Positions 38,279 to 53,096 of a stretch of DNA of 64,000 nucleotides are shown in pieces. The notes below the pieces were generated by a model, which was not told where the DNA came from, ran no database searches, and saw only the letters and a list, made by a program, of their open reading frames with translations. The translations under genes and the position numbers were made by a program. How positions within the stretch are numbered: position 1 is the stretch's first letter; each line of letters starts with the position of its first letter. Source of the DNA: Ralstonia wenshanensis (GTDB lineage Bacteria; Pseudomonadota; Gammaproteobacteria; Burkholderiales; Burkholderiaceae); assembly GCF_021173085.1 (NCBI RefSeq), contig NZ_CP076413.1:1364001-1428000 (forward strand), in the 5' to 3' direction.

Positions 38279-41200
38279 GTGCGCCTCTCTTCGATCAAGC
38301 TCGCAGGCTTCAAGTCTTTCGTCGATCCGACCAATTTTCATGTTCCGGGCCAGCTTGTCGGCATCGTCGGCCCGAACGGTTGCGGTAAATCCAACATCAT
38401 CGACGCCGTGCGCTGGGTGCTCGGCGAATCACGCGCCGCGGAACTCCGTGGCGAATCGATGCAGGACGTCATCTTCAACGGCTCGACCCAGCGCAAGCCA
38501 GCTGGCCGCGCAAGCGTCGAACTCGTCTTCGACAACGCGGAAGGCCGCGCCGCCGGCCAGTGGAGCCAATACGCCGAAGTGGCGGTCAAGCGCGTGCTCA
38601 GCCGCGACGGTACCTCCTCGTACTTCATCAACAACCAGGCGGTGCGCCGCCGCGACATTCAGGACATCTTCCTCGGCACGGGCCTCGGGCCGCGCGCCTA
38701 CGCCATCATCGGGCAGGGGATGATCTCTCGCATCATTGAGGCCAAGCCCGATGACATGCGCATCTTCCTGGAAGAAGCCGCGGGGGTGTCGAAGTACAAG
38801 GAACGACGCCGCGAAACCGAAAACCGTCTCTCCGATACGCGCGAAAACCTCACGCGTGTGGAAGACATCCTGCGCGAACTTGGCACCAACCTCGAAAAGC
38901 TCGAGGGCCAGGCCGAAGTCGCGCAGCGCTTCCAGGCGCTGCAGGCCGACGGCGAAGAGAAGCAGCACTTGCTGTGGCTGCTGCGCAAGCGTGAAGCGCA
39001 AGCCGAGCAGGAACGGCATCAGCGCGCCATCGAACAGGCGCAGATCGACCTGGAAGCGCAGACCGCGCAGTTGCGCCACATCGAGGCCGAACTCGAAACG
39101 ATGCGCGTTGCGCATTACGCCTCGTCCGATGCGATGCATGCCGCGCAGGGCGCGCTGTACGAAGCCAACTCCGAAGTCAGCCGCCTGGAAGCCGAGATCC
39201 GCTACGTGGTGGAATCGCGCAACCGCATCCAGCAGCAAATCGCCACGCTGACCGCGCAGCAGGAACAGTGGCATACGCAGGGCGAGCAGGCGCAGGAAGA
39301 CCTGGCCGCGGCCGAGGAAGAGCTGGCCATGGCCGAGGAGCGTGCCGCGCAGGCCGCCGAGGACGTCGCGCGCAAAGCCGACGAACTGCCCGCCATGGAA
39401 GCGCAATGGCGTGATGCGCAGACTGCGCTGAACGACCAGCGCGCTGCGATCCTGCAATCGGAACAGGCGCTCAAGCTCGAAGCCGCGCACCAGCGCAATG
39501 CCGATCAGGCTGTGCTGCAGCTCGAGCAGCGCCGCGAACGTCTGACGCAGGAGTCCTCGGGCCTCGACAAGCCGGACGACGTGCAGCTCGAAACGCTGCG
39601 TGCCGAACTGGCTGAGCAGGAAGAGGTACTGGCCGAAGCGCAAGCCGGGCTGGAAGACGCCGAGACGCAGGTGCCGCAGCTCGACGAGGCACGCCGTGCC
39701 GCGCAAGACCGTGTGCAATCCGAAGCCGCCGCCATCGCCAGCCTGGAAGCCCGCCTCGCCGCGCTCAAGCAGTTACAGGAGAACGTACAGACCGACGGCA
39801 AGGTCCAGCCGTGGCTCGCCAAGCATGAGCTGAGCGAACTGCCGCGCTTCTGGAAGAAGCTGCAGATCGAGCAGGGCTGGGAGCCCGCACTCGAAGCCGT
39901 GCTGCGGGAAAAGCTTGGCGCGCTCGAAGTCTCGAACCTCGATTGGATCAAGGCGTTTGCGGCCGACGCGCCGCCCGCCAAGCTCGCCTTCTATGCGCCG
40001 CCGCCCGCAGCGCGTCCGGTGGAAACGCCGGCGGGGTTGCGTCCGCTGATGTCGCTGGTGCAAGTGACGGAGCCGGGCATTCGCGCCGTGCTGCAAGACT
40101 GGCTGGCCGACGTCTATATCGCCGACGACATGCAGGCTGCGCTCGCCGCGCGTCAGACGCTGCCGGAAGGCGGCACGTTTGTCGTCAAGGCCGGGCACTT
40201 GATCGGCCGGTCGTCGGTGCAGCTGTACGCGCCCGATTCCGAGCAGGCCGGCATGCTGGCGCGTGCGCAGGAAATCGAAAATCTGAACAAGCAGGTGCGT
40301 GCGCAGATGCTGTTGGCGGACGAAGCCAAGAGCGCCGCTGTTCGCGCCGACGCGGCGTACAGCCAGGCCAGCCAAAACCTCACGCAGGTGCGCGCCCGTG
40401 CCGAGCAGGCCACGCGCCGCGTCCACGTGTTGCAGATGGATGTGCTCAAACTGTCGCAGGCGATGGAGCGCTACAACGCGCGCAGCGGCCAGATCGACAG
40501 TGAGTTGGAAGAGATTCGCGCGCAGATCGAAGAGCAGCGTGCCATCCGTGCCGAGTCCGAAGCGACGTTCGAGCAGCACGATGCGGCGCTCGCCGACATG
40601 CAGGCGCGGTTTGAAGACAGCCAACAGGCGTTCGAAGCGCTGGAAGTTCGCCTGAGCGACGCGCGCAACGCCTTGCGCGATCAGGAGCGCGGCGCACAAG
40701 AGGCGCACTTTGCCGAGCGCAATCTGCAGAACCGCATTGCCGAACTGAAGCGCAACATCCAGGTGGCGAGCGATCAGGCGCAGCAGATCGTGCTGACGCT
40801 GGAGAACGCACGCGCCGAGCTGGAAACCATCAACGAGCAGACCGCTCACACCGGGCTGCAGGAAGCGCTGGAGCGCCGCGCCGAGAAGGAAGAAAAACTT
40901 GGGCAGGCGCGCATGGAACTGGATGCGCTGACCGCGCAACTGCGCACGCACGACGAGCAACGCCTGACTGCCGAACGCGCCCAGCAACCGCTGCGCGATC
41001 GCATCACCGAACTGCAACTGAAGGAGCAGGCCGCGCGCTTGAACCAGGAGCAGTTCACTGAGCAGCTTACCGCTGCCAATGTGGACGAAGCCGCGCTGGC
41101 CGAACGCCTGACGGGCGACCTGAAACCTTCGTACCTGCAGGGTGAAGTCACGCGCATCAATAACGCCATCAACGCGCTCGGCCCGGTCAACATGGCCGCG

Positions 41201-41794
41201 CTCGACGAGCTGGCTGCGGCGCGCGAGCGCAAGGGCTTCCTTGATGCCCAATCGGCCGACTTGACCGACGCCATCACCACGCTGGAAGACGCCATCCGGA
41301 AGATCGATCAGGAAACGCGTGCGCTGCTCCAAGGCACGTTCGACCAGGTCAACTATCACTTTGGCGAACTGTTCCCGACGCTGTTCGGCGGCGGCCAGGC
41401 CAAGCTGATGATGACCGGCGAAGAGATTCTCGATGCGGGCGTGCAGGTGATGGCACAGCCGCCGGGCAAGAAAAACTCGACGATTCACCTGCTGTCGGGC
41501 GGCGAGAAAGCGCTGACCGCCATTGCGCTGGTGTTTGCGATGTTCCAGTTGAACCCGGCCCCGTTCTGCTTGCTCGATGAGGTGGACGCACCGCTGGACG
41601 ACGCCAATACCGAGCGCTACGCCAACATGGTCAAGCGCATGTCCGACAAGACTCAATTCGTTTTTATTTCTCACAACAAGATTGCGATGGAAATGGCGCA
41701 ACAGCTCATCGGTGTGACCATGCAGGAACAAGGTGTGTCCCGGATCGTGGCGGTGGATATGGATGCCGCACTGACCATGGCGGAGGCAGCATAA
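38279..41794 (+). CDS. smc: Chromosome partition protein SMC, 1171 aa
   Basis: Condensin ATPase. The N-terminal Walker A lies at residues 31-40 (GPNGCGKSNI), then two long coiled coils flank a hinge at about residues 510-660. The C-terminal ABC signature LLSGGEKALTAIAL and Walker B FCLLDEVDAPLDD close the head. The length is typical. GTG start gives (M)RLSSIKLAGFKSFVDPTNF, the conserved N-terminus. It is followed immediately by zipA and ligA. ScpA and ScpB are not in the window. Confidence 0.97.
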   Translation: MRLSSIKLAGFKSFVDPTNFHVPGQLVGIVGPNGCGKSNIIDAVRWVLGESRAAELRGESMQDVIFNGSTQRKPAGRASVELVFDNAEGRAAGQWSQYAEVAVKRVLSRDGTSSYFINNQAVRRRDIQDIFLGTGLGPRAYAIIGQGMISRIIEAKPDDMRIFLEEAAGVSKYKERRRETENRLSDTRENLTRVEDILRELGTNLEKLEGQAEVAQRFQALQADGEEKQHLLWLLRKREAQAEQERHQRAIEQAQIDLEAQTAQLRHIEAELETMRVAHYASSDAMHAAQGALYEANSEVSRLEAEIRYVVESRNRIQQQIATLTAQQEQWHTQGEQAQEDLAAAEEELAMAEERAAQAAEDVARKADELPAMEAQWRDAQTALNDQRAAILQSEQALKLEAAHQRNADQAVLQLEQRRERLTQESSGLDKPDDVQLETLRAELAEQEEVLAEAQAGLEDAETQVPQLDEARRAAQDRVQSEAAAIASLEARLAALKQLQENVQTDGKVQPWLAKHELSELPRFWKKLQIEQGWEPALEAVLREKLGALEVSNLDWIKAFAADAPPAKLAFYAPPPAARPVETPAGLRPLMSLVQVTEPGIRAVLQDWLADVYIADDMQAALAARQTLPEGGTFVVKAGHLIGRSSVQLYAPDSEQAGMLARAQEIENLNKQVRAQMLLADEAKSAAVRADAAYSQASQNLTQVRARAEQATRRVHVLQMDVLKLSQAMERYNARSGQIDSELEEIRAQIEEQRAIRAESEATFEQHDAALADMQARFEDSQQAFEALEVRLSDARNALRDQERGAQEAHFAERNLQNRIAELKRNIQVASDQAQQIVLTLENARAELETINEQTAHTGLQEALERRAEKEEKLGQARMELDALTAQLRTHDEQRLTAERAQQPLRDRITELQLKEQAARLNQEQFTEQLTAANVDEAALAERLTGDLKPSYLQGEVTRINNAINALGPVNMAALDELAAARERKGFLDAQSADLTDAITTLEDAIRKIDQETRALLQGTFDQVNYHFGELFPTLFGGGQAKLMMTGEEILDAGVQVMAQPPGKKNSTIHLLSGGEKALTAIALVFAMFQLNPAPFCLLDEVDAPLDDANTERYANMVKRMSDKTQFVFISHNKIAMEMAQQLIGVTMQEQGVSRIVAVDMDAALTMAEAA

Positions 41795-45991
<4,197 letters not shown>

Positions 45992-46059
45992 TCGAGACTG
46001 CGGGAGCGTCGCACCTGCGGGGGCGGGTGGGCGCGTGTTTCATCCACAACGGAGACGAT

Positions 46060-47181
46060 ATGAAGCGCGATGGTTTGAGGGGCTGGCGCGGGCTGGCGCT
46101 TGGGGTCGCCATGACGGCGATGCTGGGGTTGGCAGCGTGCGCGGGGCCGCAGGCACCTGAAACGACGGCGGCCGCACCGGTTGACCAGAAGCCTCAGGGC
46201 CCGGTCTGGCAACGCGTGCATCTGGGCACGGATGCCGGGGCCTATGATTTTCCCGTCTACGCCAACCATCCGCTCGATGGTGATCTGAGCAGCATCCGCG
46301 AAGTCGTATTCGTGCAGCACGGTCTGCAGCGCAACGGCAACGATTACTACACCGCGGGCGCCGATCTGCTTCAGGCCAGCGGCCGCAACCCCGACGAAGT
46401 CCTTTTGATTGCCCCGAACTTTCCTGGCACGCCCGATGAGGGCAAGGGTTTCGACGGCATGCCGGTCTGGTCGGTGGATGGCTGGATCGGCGGCTTCAAC
46501 GCCACCAACGCACCGTACACCGATCTGAGCTCGCTCAAGGTGCTTGATGACCTGATCGGGTACGTGACTGACCCGGCGCGTGCACCTAACGTCAAGCGCG
46601 TTACGGTGGCAGGTCACTCGGGCGGCGGCCAGATCGTGCAGCGCTACGCCGTGCTCAACAACGTGGACGAAGCCATTCGCAAGCGCGGCATCGATCTGCA
46701 ATACGTGGTCGCCAATCCGTCGTCGTATCTGTATTTCACGCCGGAGCGTCCGCGTGGCAAGGGCTTCGCGCGTTACAGCACCCGCGTCTGCCCGGACTAC
46801 GATCACTACAAGTACGGCATGGTCGACATGGTCCCGTATGCAGCCGGCAAGACTGGCCGGCAGCTGTTCAACCGATATGCACAGCGCCACGTGACCTACC
46901 TCGCCGGCACCAGCGACAACGACCCGAACCACCGCGTGCTCGACAAGCTCTGCGGTGCCGAGGCGGAGGGCCCGACACGCCTGGATCGCGCACGCAACTA
47001 CTGGCGCTACGAGCGGCACATGGCGGGGCGCAGGCGCATCAACCACCAAGCGCACGAAGTGGTTGGCGTGGGCCACGACCAGGCGAAGATGTTCGGCTCG
47101 CGTTGCGGTGCGCAGGCGGTGTTTGGCATGCCCGCATCGGCCAACACCACAGGGGCAGCCTGCCAGGCTCCGCGTCTGTGA
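46060..47181 (+). CDS. Lipoprotein with alpha/beta-hydrolase fold, 373 aa
   Basis: A lipoprotein signal ending LAAC (Cys about residue 22) is followed by a catalytic domain. VVFVQHGLQRNGNDYY (oxyanion loop), AGHSGGGQIVQRYA (nucleophile elbow) and a late VGVGHDQAKMF histidine support a serine hydrolase. Substrate unknown; similar proteins are annotated as esterase-like. The start at 46060 has GGAGA 4 bases upstream. It ends at a bidirectional terminator shared with the convergent pseudouridine synthase gene. Confidence 0.82.
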   Translation: MKRDGLRGWRGLALGVAMTAMLGLAACAGPQAPETTAAAPVDQKPQGPVWQRVHLGTDAGAYDFPVYANHPLDGDLSSIREVVFVQHGLQRNGNDYYTAGADLLQASGRNPDEVLLIAPNFPGTPDEGKGFDGMPVWSVDGWIGGFNATNAPYTDLSSLKVLDDLIGYVTDPARAPNVKRVTVAGHSGGGQIVQRYAVLNNVDEAIRKRGIDLQYVVANPSSYLYFTPERPRGKGFARYSTRVCPDYDHYKYGMVDMVPYAAGKTGRQLFNRYAQRHVTYLAGTSDNDPNHRVLDKLCGAEAEGPTRLDRARNYWRYERHMAGRRRINHQAHEVVGVGHDQAKMFGSRCGAQAVFGMPASANTTGAACQAPRL

Positions 47182-47195
47182 CCTAGACGGCAGGC

Positions 47196-47236
47196 AAAAA
47201 AAACCGGTCGGCGCATTGTGCGCTGGCCGGTTTTTT
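47196..47236. terminator. Bidirectional terminator between convergent genes
   Basis: An A run and AACCGG (47196-47206), inner pairs GCGCA/TGCGC around TTG, and CCGGTT followed by a T run to 47236. It serves the lipoprotein gene on plus and the pseudouridine synthase gene on minus. Confidence 0.82.
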
Positions 47237-47255
47237 CTTTGTGGCAGAGGCAGCC

Positions 47256-49235
47256 TCAGAACTTCTCGAACGGCCCCAGGAAGCGCCACTGACCGACCGG
47301 CAGGTCGCCCAGCACAATGCTGCCCATGCGGATGCGCTTGAGGCCCACCACCTCCAGTCCCACCTGTTCGCACATGCGGCGGATCTGGCGTTTCTTGCCT
47401 TCGCGCAGCACGAAACGCAACTGCTCTTCGTTCTGCCAGCTCACCTTCGCGGGCTTCAGTTCTTCGCCGTCGAGCGACAGGCCAAAGCGCAGCTTCTCCA
47501 TCAACTCTTCCGGGAAAACCTTGGAGATATCGCGCTCAACCAGGCCGTTCGGCGAATCCCACACCACGCGCACCAGGTATTCCTTCTCGACCGTCGAATC
47601 CTCGCCGATCAGGTGGCGTGCCACGCGGCCGTCCTGCGTCAACACCAGCAAGCCGGTGGAATCGATATCCAGTCGGCCAGCCGGCGCCAACGCCCGACGC
47701 TGCCAGGGCGCGAAGCGCTTGCGCGTGGGGTCGCCTTCCCACTGGTTTTCCGGCACGAATAGCGAAACGGCAGGCTGATAGCCGTCTTCTGCCTGGCCCG
47801 ACACGTAGCCGACCGGCTTGTGCATCAGCACGGTCACGCGCTCGCCTTGCTCGGAGCGCGCCGACTGATGGATCTCGATCATCGCATCCGGCTTGACGCG
47901 CGACCCCAGTTCGGTGACGGGCTCGCCGTCCACCAGAACCCAGCCGAGCGGAATCCATTCATCAGCCTCGCGGCGCGAGCACAGACCCAGTTCGGACATG
48001 CGCTTGGACAGGCGGACCAACCCGCTCGATTCGGTTTGCTGCGCCGGGCGCGGTGCCTGCTCCTCGGCGTGACGCGGAGCGCGTTCCTCACGCTCGCGCT
48101 CGGGCCGTTGCGGACGGGCCGGACGATCTTCGAAGCGGCGCGGCGGACGATCGTTGTCAAAACGACGCGGCGGGCGTTCGTCATCGAAACGACGCGGCGG
48201 GCGTTGGTCGCCATCACGACGAGGCGCGCGTTGATCGTCGCCATAGCGCCGCGGTGACCGTTGTTCATCGTCGAATCGGCGCGGCGGGCGTTGGTCGTCA
48301 CCGTACCGGCGTGGCGGGCGCTCGTCGTCAAAGCGTCGCGGAGGACGTTGGTCACCATCACGGCGGGGCGCGCGTTGATCGTCGCCGTAGCGGCGCGGAC
48401 GTTCGTCATCGAAGCGACGGGGCGGACGTTGGTCGTCGCTGAACCGGCGCGGCGGCCGCTCGTCATCGAACCGGCGCGGGGGCCGGTCCTCGTCAAAGCG
48501 ACGCGGCGGGCGATCCTCAAACCGGCGTGGAGGACGCTCGTCGTCGAACCGACGCGGTGGACGCTGTTCGTCATTGAACCGGCGTGGCGGGCGCTCATCG
48601 TCAAAGCGTCGTGGAGGGCGTTGATCGCCGTCACGGCGCGGCGCGCGTTGATCGTCGCCATAGCGGCGCGGGCGTTCTTCATCGAATCGACGGGGCGGGC
48701 GCTGATCGTCGTTGAACCGGCGCGGCGGACGGTCATCGTCGAAACGTCGGGGAGGGCGGTCGTTGTCGAAACGACGCGGCGGACGTTCGTCGTCGAAGCG
48801 GCGAGGCGGCCGATCTTCGAAGCGGCGCGGAGGACGCTCATCGTCAGCGCGACGGGGCGGGCGTTGCTCGTCATTGAATCGACGCGGAGGACGCTCGTCA
48901 TCAAAGCGTCGCGGTGGGCGATCGACTTGCGCGTGGCGCGGCTTGGCGTCGCGCGTCTGGCCGTCGTCGTCGCGGCGCGGAGGACGTGCGGGGCGCGGCG
49001 GCTTACCGGCGCCTTCTTCCGGCTTGGGGCGGCGCTGCGATGGACGCAGCGGCTGGCGCTCCCGGTTCAGGTCGGACGAGCGCAGCGGCTTGCCCGTGGA
49101 ACGTACGGCATTGCCTTCGTCGTCGCGGCGCACGCCGAGCGTGGCGCGCTTGCCCGGGCGGGTAGCGCGCTGAGTCGGGTCGCTGGCGCCGCGCTTGTCG
49201 TCGTCGCCGGGGAAATCATCGGAATCGGTAGTCAT
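47256..49235 (-). CDS. RluF/RsuA-family 23S rRNA pseudouridine synthase with repetitive N-terminus, 659 aa
   Basis: C-terminal 250 residues are the enzyme: S4 RNA-binding domain (RLSKRMSELGLCSRREADEW), catalytic Asp in GRLDIDSTGLLVLTQDG, and EGKKRQIRRMCEQVGLEVVGL with PVGQWRFL, which resembles RluF more than RluB or RluE. Before it lie a charged leader and 29 tandem RPPRRFDD-like units at residues 106-370, likely disordered and RNA- or partner-binding. The start at 49235 begins MTTDSDDFPGDDDKRG; a start 60 bases upstream would run into glnD. It follows glnD by 25 bases on the same strand. Confidence 0.9.
   Translation of the reverse strand: MTTDSDDFPGDDDKRGASDPTQRATRPGKRATLGVRRDDEGNAVRSTGKPLRSSDLNRERQPLRPSQRRPKPEEGAGKPPRPARPPRRDDDGQTRDAKPRHAQVDRPPRRFDDERPPRRFNDEQRPPRRADDERPPRRFEDRPPRRFDDERPPRRFDNDRPPRRFDDDRPPRRFNDDQRPPRRFDEERPRRYGDDQRAPRRDGDQRPPRRFDDERPPRRFNDEQRPPRRFDDERPPRRFEDRPPRRFDEDRPPRRFDDERPPRRFSDDQRPPRRFDDERPRRYGDDQRAPRRDGDQRPPRRFDDERPPRRYGDDQRPPRRFDDEQRSPRRYGDDQRAPRRDGDQRPPRRFDDERPPRRFDNDRPPRRFEDRPARPQRPEREREERAPRHAEEQAPRPAQQTESSGLVRLSKRMSELGLCSRREADEWIPLGWVLVDGEPVTELGSRVKPDAMIEIHQSARSEQGERVTVLMHKPVGYVSGQAEDGYQPAVSLFVPENQWEGDPTRKRFAPWQRRALAPAGRLDIDSTGLLVLTQDGRVARHLIGEDSTVEKEYLVRVVWDSPNGLVERDISKVFPEELMEKLRFGLSLDGEELKPAKVSWQNEEQLRFVLREGKKRQIRRMCEQVGLEVVGLKRIRMGSIVLGDLPVGQWRFLGPFEKF
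48126..48920 (-). repeat. Tandem coding repeat, 29 units of 24-30 bp in the pseudouridine synthase gene
   Basis: Units encode RPPRRFDDE with variants (FNDEQ, FED, FDND, YGDDQ, APRRDGDQ). A higher-order pattern is visible: units 1-11 and 12-21 run in nearly the same variant order and both end RPRRYGDDQ-RAPRRDGDQ, and units 22-26 repeat the ending again. This points to segmental duplication. Confidence 0.9.
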
Positions 49236-49260
49236 GAATCTAGACCGGTAAGGCTGGCGC

Positions 49261-51849
49261 TCAGATGGCGAGCGCATCAAGCAGCTCGCTTTCAAGCTCG
49301 AGCTGCAGTTTGTTGTCCTGGGTCAGGCGAGTGCCATCGACCAGGAAGATATCTTCCACGCGCTCGCCGAGCGTGTTGATACGCGCGGTGTGCACCGACA
49401 CGCGACGGTGCGCGAGCACGCGGGCAATGGCGTAGAGCAGACCGGTGCGGTCCGTGGCAGAAATGGAGAGCAGGTAATACTGGCCGCGCTCGTCCGCACG
49501 CAGGTCGACGCGGGGCTTGATCGGGAAGCTGCGCGACTGGCGCGAGATGCGCCCACGCGGCGGCTCGGGCAGGGCGGTTTCGCGCGAGATCTGCTCGGCC
49601 AGCTCGTGCTCGACCAGCGTGATGATGTCGCGGTAATGCCCGGGTTCTACCAGGCCGCTGCTGGGGTCGGCCACCTGGAAGGTGTCGAGCGCGTAGCCGT
49701 GTTTGGTGGTGTGGATCTTCGCGTCCAGAATCGTCAGGCTCTTGCGCTCGAAGTAGCCGCAGATGCGTGCGAAAAGATCGGGCCGGTCCGGCGAATACAC
49801 CGCCACCTGCAGGCCGACGCCCGCCGGTGAAATGCGCGCACGCACGATCGGGATCGTCGTGTCGACGCGGTTGTAGAAATGCCGCGTGAACCACGCGATG
49901 TCGCGCGCGTCGTGACGCAGGAACACGCCCACGTCGAGCTGCTTCCACAGTGCCTCGTGCGCGCTGTCGTCGAGTGCGGCCAGGCGCAGCAGCGCGCGCG
50001 CTTCTTCCTTGCGGCCTTCGAGCACGGCGTGCGGGTCGGTGGTGGCGCCGCCCAGCACACGCAGTGTCATGCGATACAGATCTTCCAGCAGCTTGCCCTT
50101 CCAGGCGTTCCACACCTTCGGGCTGGTGCCACGGATGTCGGCAACGGTCAGCAGATACAGCGCGGTCAACCGACGCTCAGTGCCGACCAGATCGGCAAAT
50201 TGGCGGATGACGTCCGGGTCGCCCAGGTCCTGCTTCTGCGCGACCTGGCTCATGGTCAGGTGGTGTTCGACCAGCCAGACGATCAGGTCGGCGTCTTCCT
50301 TGGCGATGCCGTGTTCCTTGCAGAAGCGCCGCGCGTCGGACATGCCGAGCACGGAGTGGTCACCGCCGCGTCCTTTCGCAATGTCATGGAAGAGCGCCGC
50401 CACGGTCAACACCCACGGCTTGTCGAAGTTCGCCATCAACTGGCTGCAGAACGGGAACTCGTGCGTGTGCTCGACGATGGCGAAGCGGCGGATGTTGCGC
50501 ACCACCATCAGGATGTGCTGATCGACCGTGTAGACGTGAAACAGGTCGTGCTGCATCTGCCCGACGATGCGGCGGAAGTTGACCAGGTAGCGGCCGAGCA
50601 CGCTGGTCTGGTTCATCAGGCGCAGCGCGTGTGTGATGCCCTGCGGCTGCTGCAGGATTGACAGGAACAGAGCGCGATTGGCCGGATCCTTGCGCCACTT
50701 GGCATCCATCAACGTCCGCGCGTTGTAGAGCGCGCGCATCGTGCTGGCTGCCAATCCCTTGATGCCTCGCGTCTGCTCGTACAGCAGGAACGTTTCAAGA
50801 ATGGCCGTCGGCTCGCGCTGGTAGAGATCGGCGTCGGCAATTTCGAGCATGCCTTGCCGCTCGACAAAACGATCGTTGATCTTGCGCGTGATACCCAGCT
50901 CGCTCGGGAACAGCTTCGCTTCGATGTTCTGCAGCACCACGGTATTGAGCTGCGTGACGGCCTTGGCGACCCAGTAATAGCGGCGCATGAGCTGTTCGCT
51001 CGCGCGCTTGGCGGTGGTCGGGCGGTAGCCGAACGATTCGGCCAGTTGCGTCTGCAGGTCGAACACCAGCACGTCTTGCCGACGCCCGGCAAGCAGGTGC
51101 AGGCGCGCACGCACGGTTTTGAGCAGGCGCTCATTGCTGACCAGCTCCTGCGCTTCGCGGCGCGTGAGCAGGCCGTTGGCCAGCAGCTCGTTCCAGCTCG
51201 AACCGAACCCTGCTGCGCGCGTCATCCACAGAATGACTTGCAGGTCGCGCAGGCCGCCCGGGCTTTCCTTGCAGTTCGGTTCGAGCGAGTAGGGCGTGTC
51301 CTGGTACTTGGCATGCCGCTGGCGCATTTCCAGCAGTTTCGACTGGAAGAAATCTGCCGCGTCGAGGTGGCCTTGATAGTGCGTCTCAAACGTGCGGTAC
51401 AAGCCTTCGTCGCCGGTCAGCAGGCGCGCTTCCAGCAAGGACGTGCGTACCGTTACGTCTTGTGCGGCCTCACTGATGCATTCGTCGACCGTGCGCACCG
51501 ACGAGCCGATGTCCAATCCCATGTCCCAACAGCGGCCGATGAAGGCCTCCAGCCGGGCCTCCAATGCCTTGTCTGCGGTGCCCGGCAGCAACAGAAGGAT
51601 GTCCACATCGGAGTGCGGAAACAGCTCGCCGCGCCCGTAGCCGCCCACGGCAATCAGCGCACAGTCGGCAGGCATCTGCTCTTCCTGCCAGAGCCGCACG
51701 AGCGCACGGTCGACCGCGCGCGCCAGCTTGGTCACGAGCTGCTGAACATTGGCGTGCTGGTCGAACTGCGCGAACAGGTGCGCGCGCTCAGCTTTCAGGG
51801 CGTCGCGCGGATGGGCGTCTTCGGCAGGGGCGGCGGCAGCGGAGGGCAT
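49261..51849 (-). CDS. glnD: PII uridylyltransferase / uridylyl-removing enzyme GlnD, 862 aa
   Basis: Bifunctional nitrogen sensor that uridylylates PII when glutamine is low. Nucleotidyltransferase motif [19 protein letters not shown] at residues 69-87, HD hydrolase motif [13 protein letters not shown] near residue 486, and two C-terminal ACT domains (about 670-750 and 790-862) for glutamine sensing. The start at 51849 begins [11 protein letters not shown] and lacks a clear ribosome site; an ATG 48 bases upstream is the alternative. It lies between map and the pseudouridine synthase gene on the same strand. Confidence 0.96.
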   Translation of the reverse strand: MPSAAAAPAEDAHPRDALKAERAHLFAQFDQHANVQQLVTKLARAVDRALVRLWQEEQMPADCALIAVGGYGRGELFPHSDVDILLLLPGTADKALEARLEAFIGRCWDMGLDIGSSVRTVDECISEAAQDVTVRTSLLEARLLTGDEGLYRTFETHYQGHLDAADFFQSKLLEMRQRHAKYQDTPYSLEPNCKESPGGLRDLQVILWMTRAAGFGSSWNELLANGLLTRREAQELVSNERLLKTVRARLHLLAGRRQDVLVFDLQTQLAESFGYRPTTAKRASEQLMRRYYWVAKAVTQLNTVVLQNIEAKLFPSELGITRKINDRFVERQGMLEIADADLYQREPTAILETFLLYEQTRGIKGLAASTMRALYNARTLMDAKWRKDPANRALFLSILQQPQGITHALRLMNQTSVLGRYLVNFRRIVGQMQHDLFHVYTVDQHILMVVRNIRRFAIVEHTHEFPFCSQLMANFDKPWVLTVAALFHDIAKGRGGDHSVLGMSDARRFCKEHGIAKEDADLIVWLVEHHLTMSQVAQKQDLGDPDVIRQFADLVGTERRLTALYLLTVADIRGTSPKVWNAWKGKLLEDLYRMTLRVLGGATTDPHAVLEGRKEEARALLRLAALDDSAHEALWKQLDVGVFLRHDARDIAWFTRHFYNRVDTTIPIVRARISPAGVGLQVAVYSPDRPDLFARICGYFERKSLTILDAKIHTTKHGYALDTFQVADPSSGLVEPGHYRDIITLVEHELAEQISRETALPEPPRGRISRQSRSFPIKPRVDLRADERGQYYLLSISATDRTGLLYAIARVLAHRRVSVHTARINTLGERVEDIFLVDGTRLTQDNKLQLELESELLDALAI

Positions 51850-51967
51850 GAGCGGAGCGTGAATGAAACAGCGACCGGAACGAGCCGGTCGCTGCAAGAG
51901 TTGAGCCGGTGCGAGGTGAGATCAGCGTGACGGTGCTGCCGCTGACGGTGCGGCTCGCCCGCGAGGA

Positions 51968-52792
51968 TCAGGCCGTGGCCGGCGCGCCTTCGTGTACGAA
52001 TTCCGGTGCCGGGGGCGTCAATGCCGACACGGTCAGCACTTCGTGGCCGGTTTCCGTCACCAGAAGCGTATGTTCCCACTGCGCCGACAGGCTGCGGTCG
52101 CGCGTCTTGACGGTCCACTGGTCAGGCATCGTGCGGATGTCGCGCTTGCCCGCGTTAATCATCGGTTCGATCGTGAAGATCATGCCCGCCTTCAGTTCCA
52201 TCCCCGTGCCGGGGCGGCCGTAGTGCAGGATCTGCGGATCTTCGTGGAATTTCTTGCCGATGCCGTGGCCGCAATATTCGCGCACCACGCTATAGCCGGC
52301 GGCTTCAGCATGTTGCTGGATCACGTGGCCGATGTCGCCCAAGCGTGCGCCCGGGCGCACCGCGGCGATGCCCTTCCACATGCATTCGAACGTCACCTGC
52401 GTCAGGCGTTTGGCCAGAATCGATCCTTCGCCAACAACGAAGGTGCGGCTGGTATCGCCGTAATAGCCTTCCTTGGTGATGACCGTGATGTCGAGGTTGA
52501 CGATGTCGCCGCTCTTGAGCACCTTGTCGCCCGGAATGCCGTGGCAAATCACATCGTTGACCGACGTGCAGATCGATGCCGGGAAGGGCGGATAGCCCGG
52601 CGGCGCATAGTTCAGCGGTGCCGGCACGGTGCCTTGCACGTCACGCATGTAGGCATGGCAAAGTTGGTCCAGCTTGCCCGTGGTCACGCCGGGCACGACG
52701 AACGGGGTGATGTAGTCCAAAACTTCGGACGCAAGCCGGCAGGCCACGCGCATTTGCGCAATGTCTTCGGCGGTGTGAATGGTAACGGCCAT
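51968..52792 (-). CDS. map: Methionine aminopeptidase type I, 274 aa
   Basis: Removes the initiator methionine from nascent proteins. Dinuclear metal ligands lie in NLDITVITKEGYYGDTSRTF, CGHGIGKKFHEDPQ, FTIEPMINAG and QWEHTLLVTETGHEV. The length and N-terminus (MAVTIHTAEDIAQMRVACRL) are standard. It is divergent from rpsB, 304 bases apart, a conserved bacterial arrangement, and upstream of glnD in the same direction (118-base gap). Confidence 0.96.
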   Translation of the reverse strand: MAVTIHTAEDIAQMRVACRLASEVLDYITPFVVPGVTTGKLDQLCHAYMRDVQGTVPAPLNYAPPGYPPFPASICTSVNDVICHGIPGDKVLKSGDIVNLDITVITKEGYYGDTSRTFVVGEGSILAKRLTQVTFECMWKGIAAVRPGARLGDIGHVIQQHAEAAGYSVVREYCGHGIGKKFHEDPQILHYGRPGTGMELKAGMIFTIEPMINAGKRDIRTMPDQWTVKTRDRSLSAQWEHTLLVTETGHEVLTVSALTPPAPEFVHEGAPATA

Positions 52793-52933
52793 GCTGTGAC
52801 TCTTTCTGCACGCAGGCGCGCGAAGCGCCGCGTCGTGGCTAAAGTGTGAATTATCGCACCAAAGCGCCCCGGCCGGGGTTTTCGGGCGCTGGGCGCCAGC
52901 CTCAGTTCGTTCGTTGCGAATGCTTGGAAGGTC

Positions 52934-52963
52934 TTGAGTCGATTGGGTTCTTGCCGCTATAAT
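52934..52963 (+). promoter_or_regulatory. Sigma-70-like promoter of rpsB
   Basis: TTGAGT (52934-52939), 18-bp spacer, perfect TATAAT (52958-52963). Transcription would start about 52970, leaving a leader of about 127 bases with a CTGGCC/GGCCGG hairpin near 52980-52998, a place where S2 autoregulation acts in other bacteria. Confidence 0.75.
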
Positions 52964-53096
52964 CGCTGGCTAAGCAGTCGCTGGCCGTGTGGCCGGTGGC
53001 GCTTGAAATCGCGAGCCGCTTCACCGCGGGTGTTTTTCGTATCGCATGCGAAAGATGTCTGAGGCGGCTTTAGACCTAACCCGACTGGAGAATTTC

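Noticed and set aside
48126-48920. Possible CRISPR array in the tandem repeat region
   Set aside because: Units are 24-30 bp with no unique spacers and stay in one reading frame encoding RPPRRFDD; it is a coding repeat.
48261-49379. 372-codon plus frame opposite the pseudouridine synthase and glnD end
   Set aside because: Low-complexity antisense read of the tandem repeat; it ends inside glnD and has no start signals.
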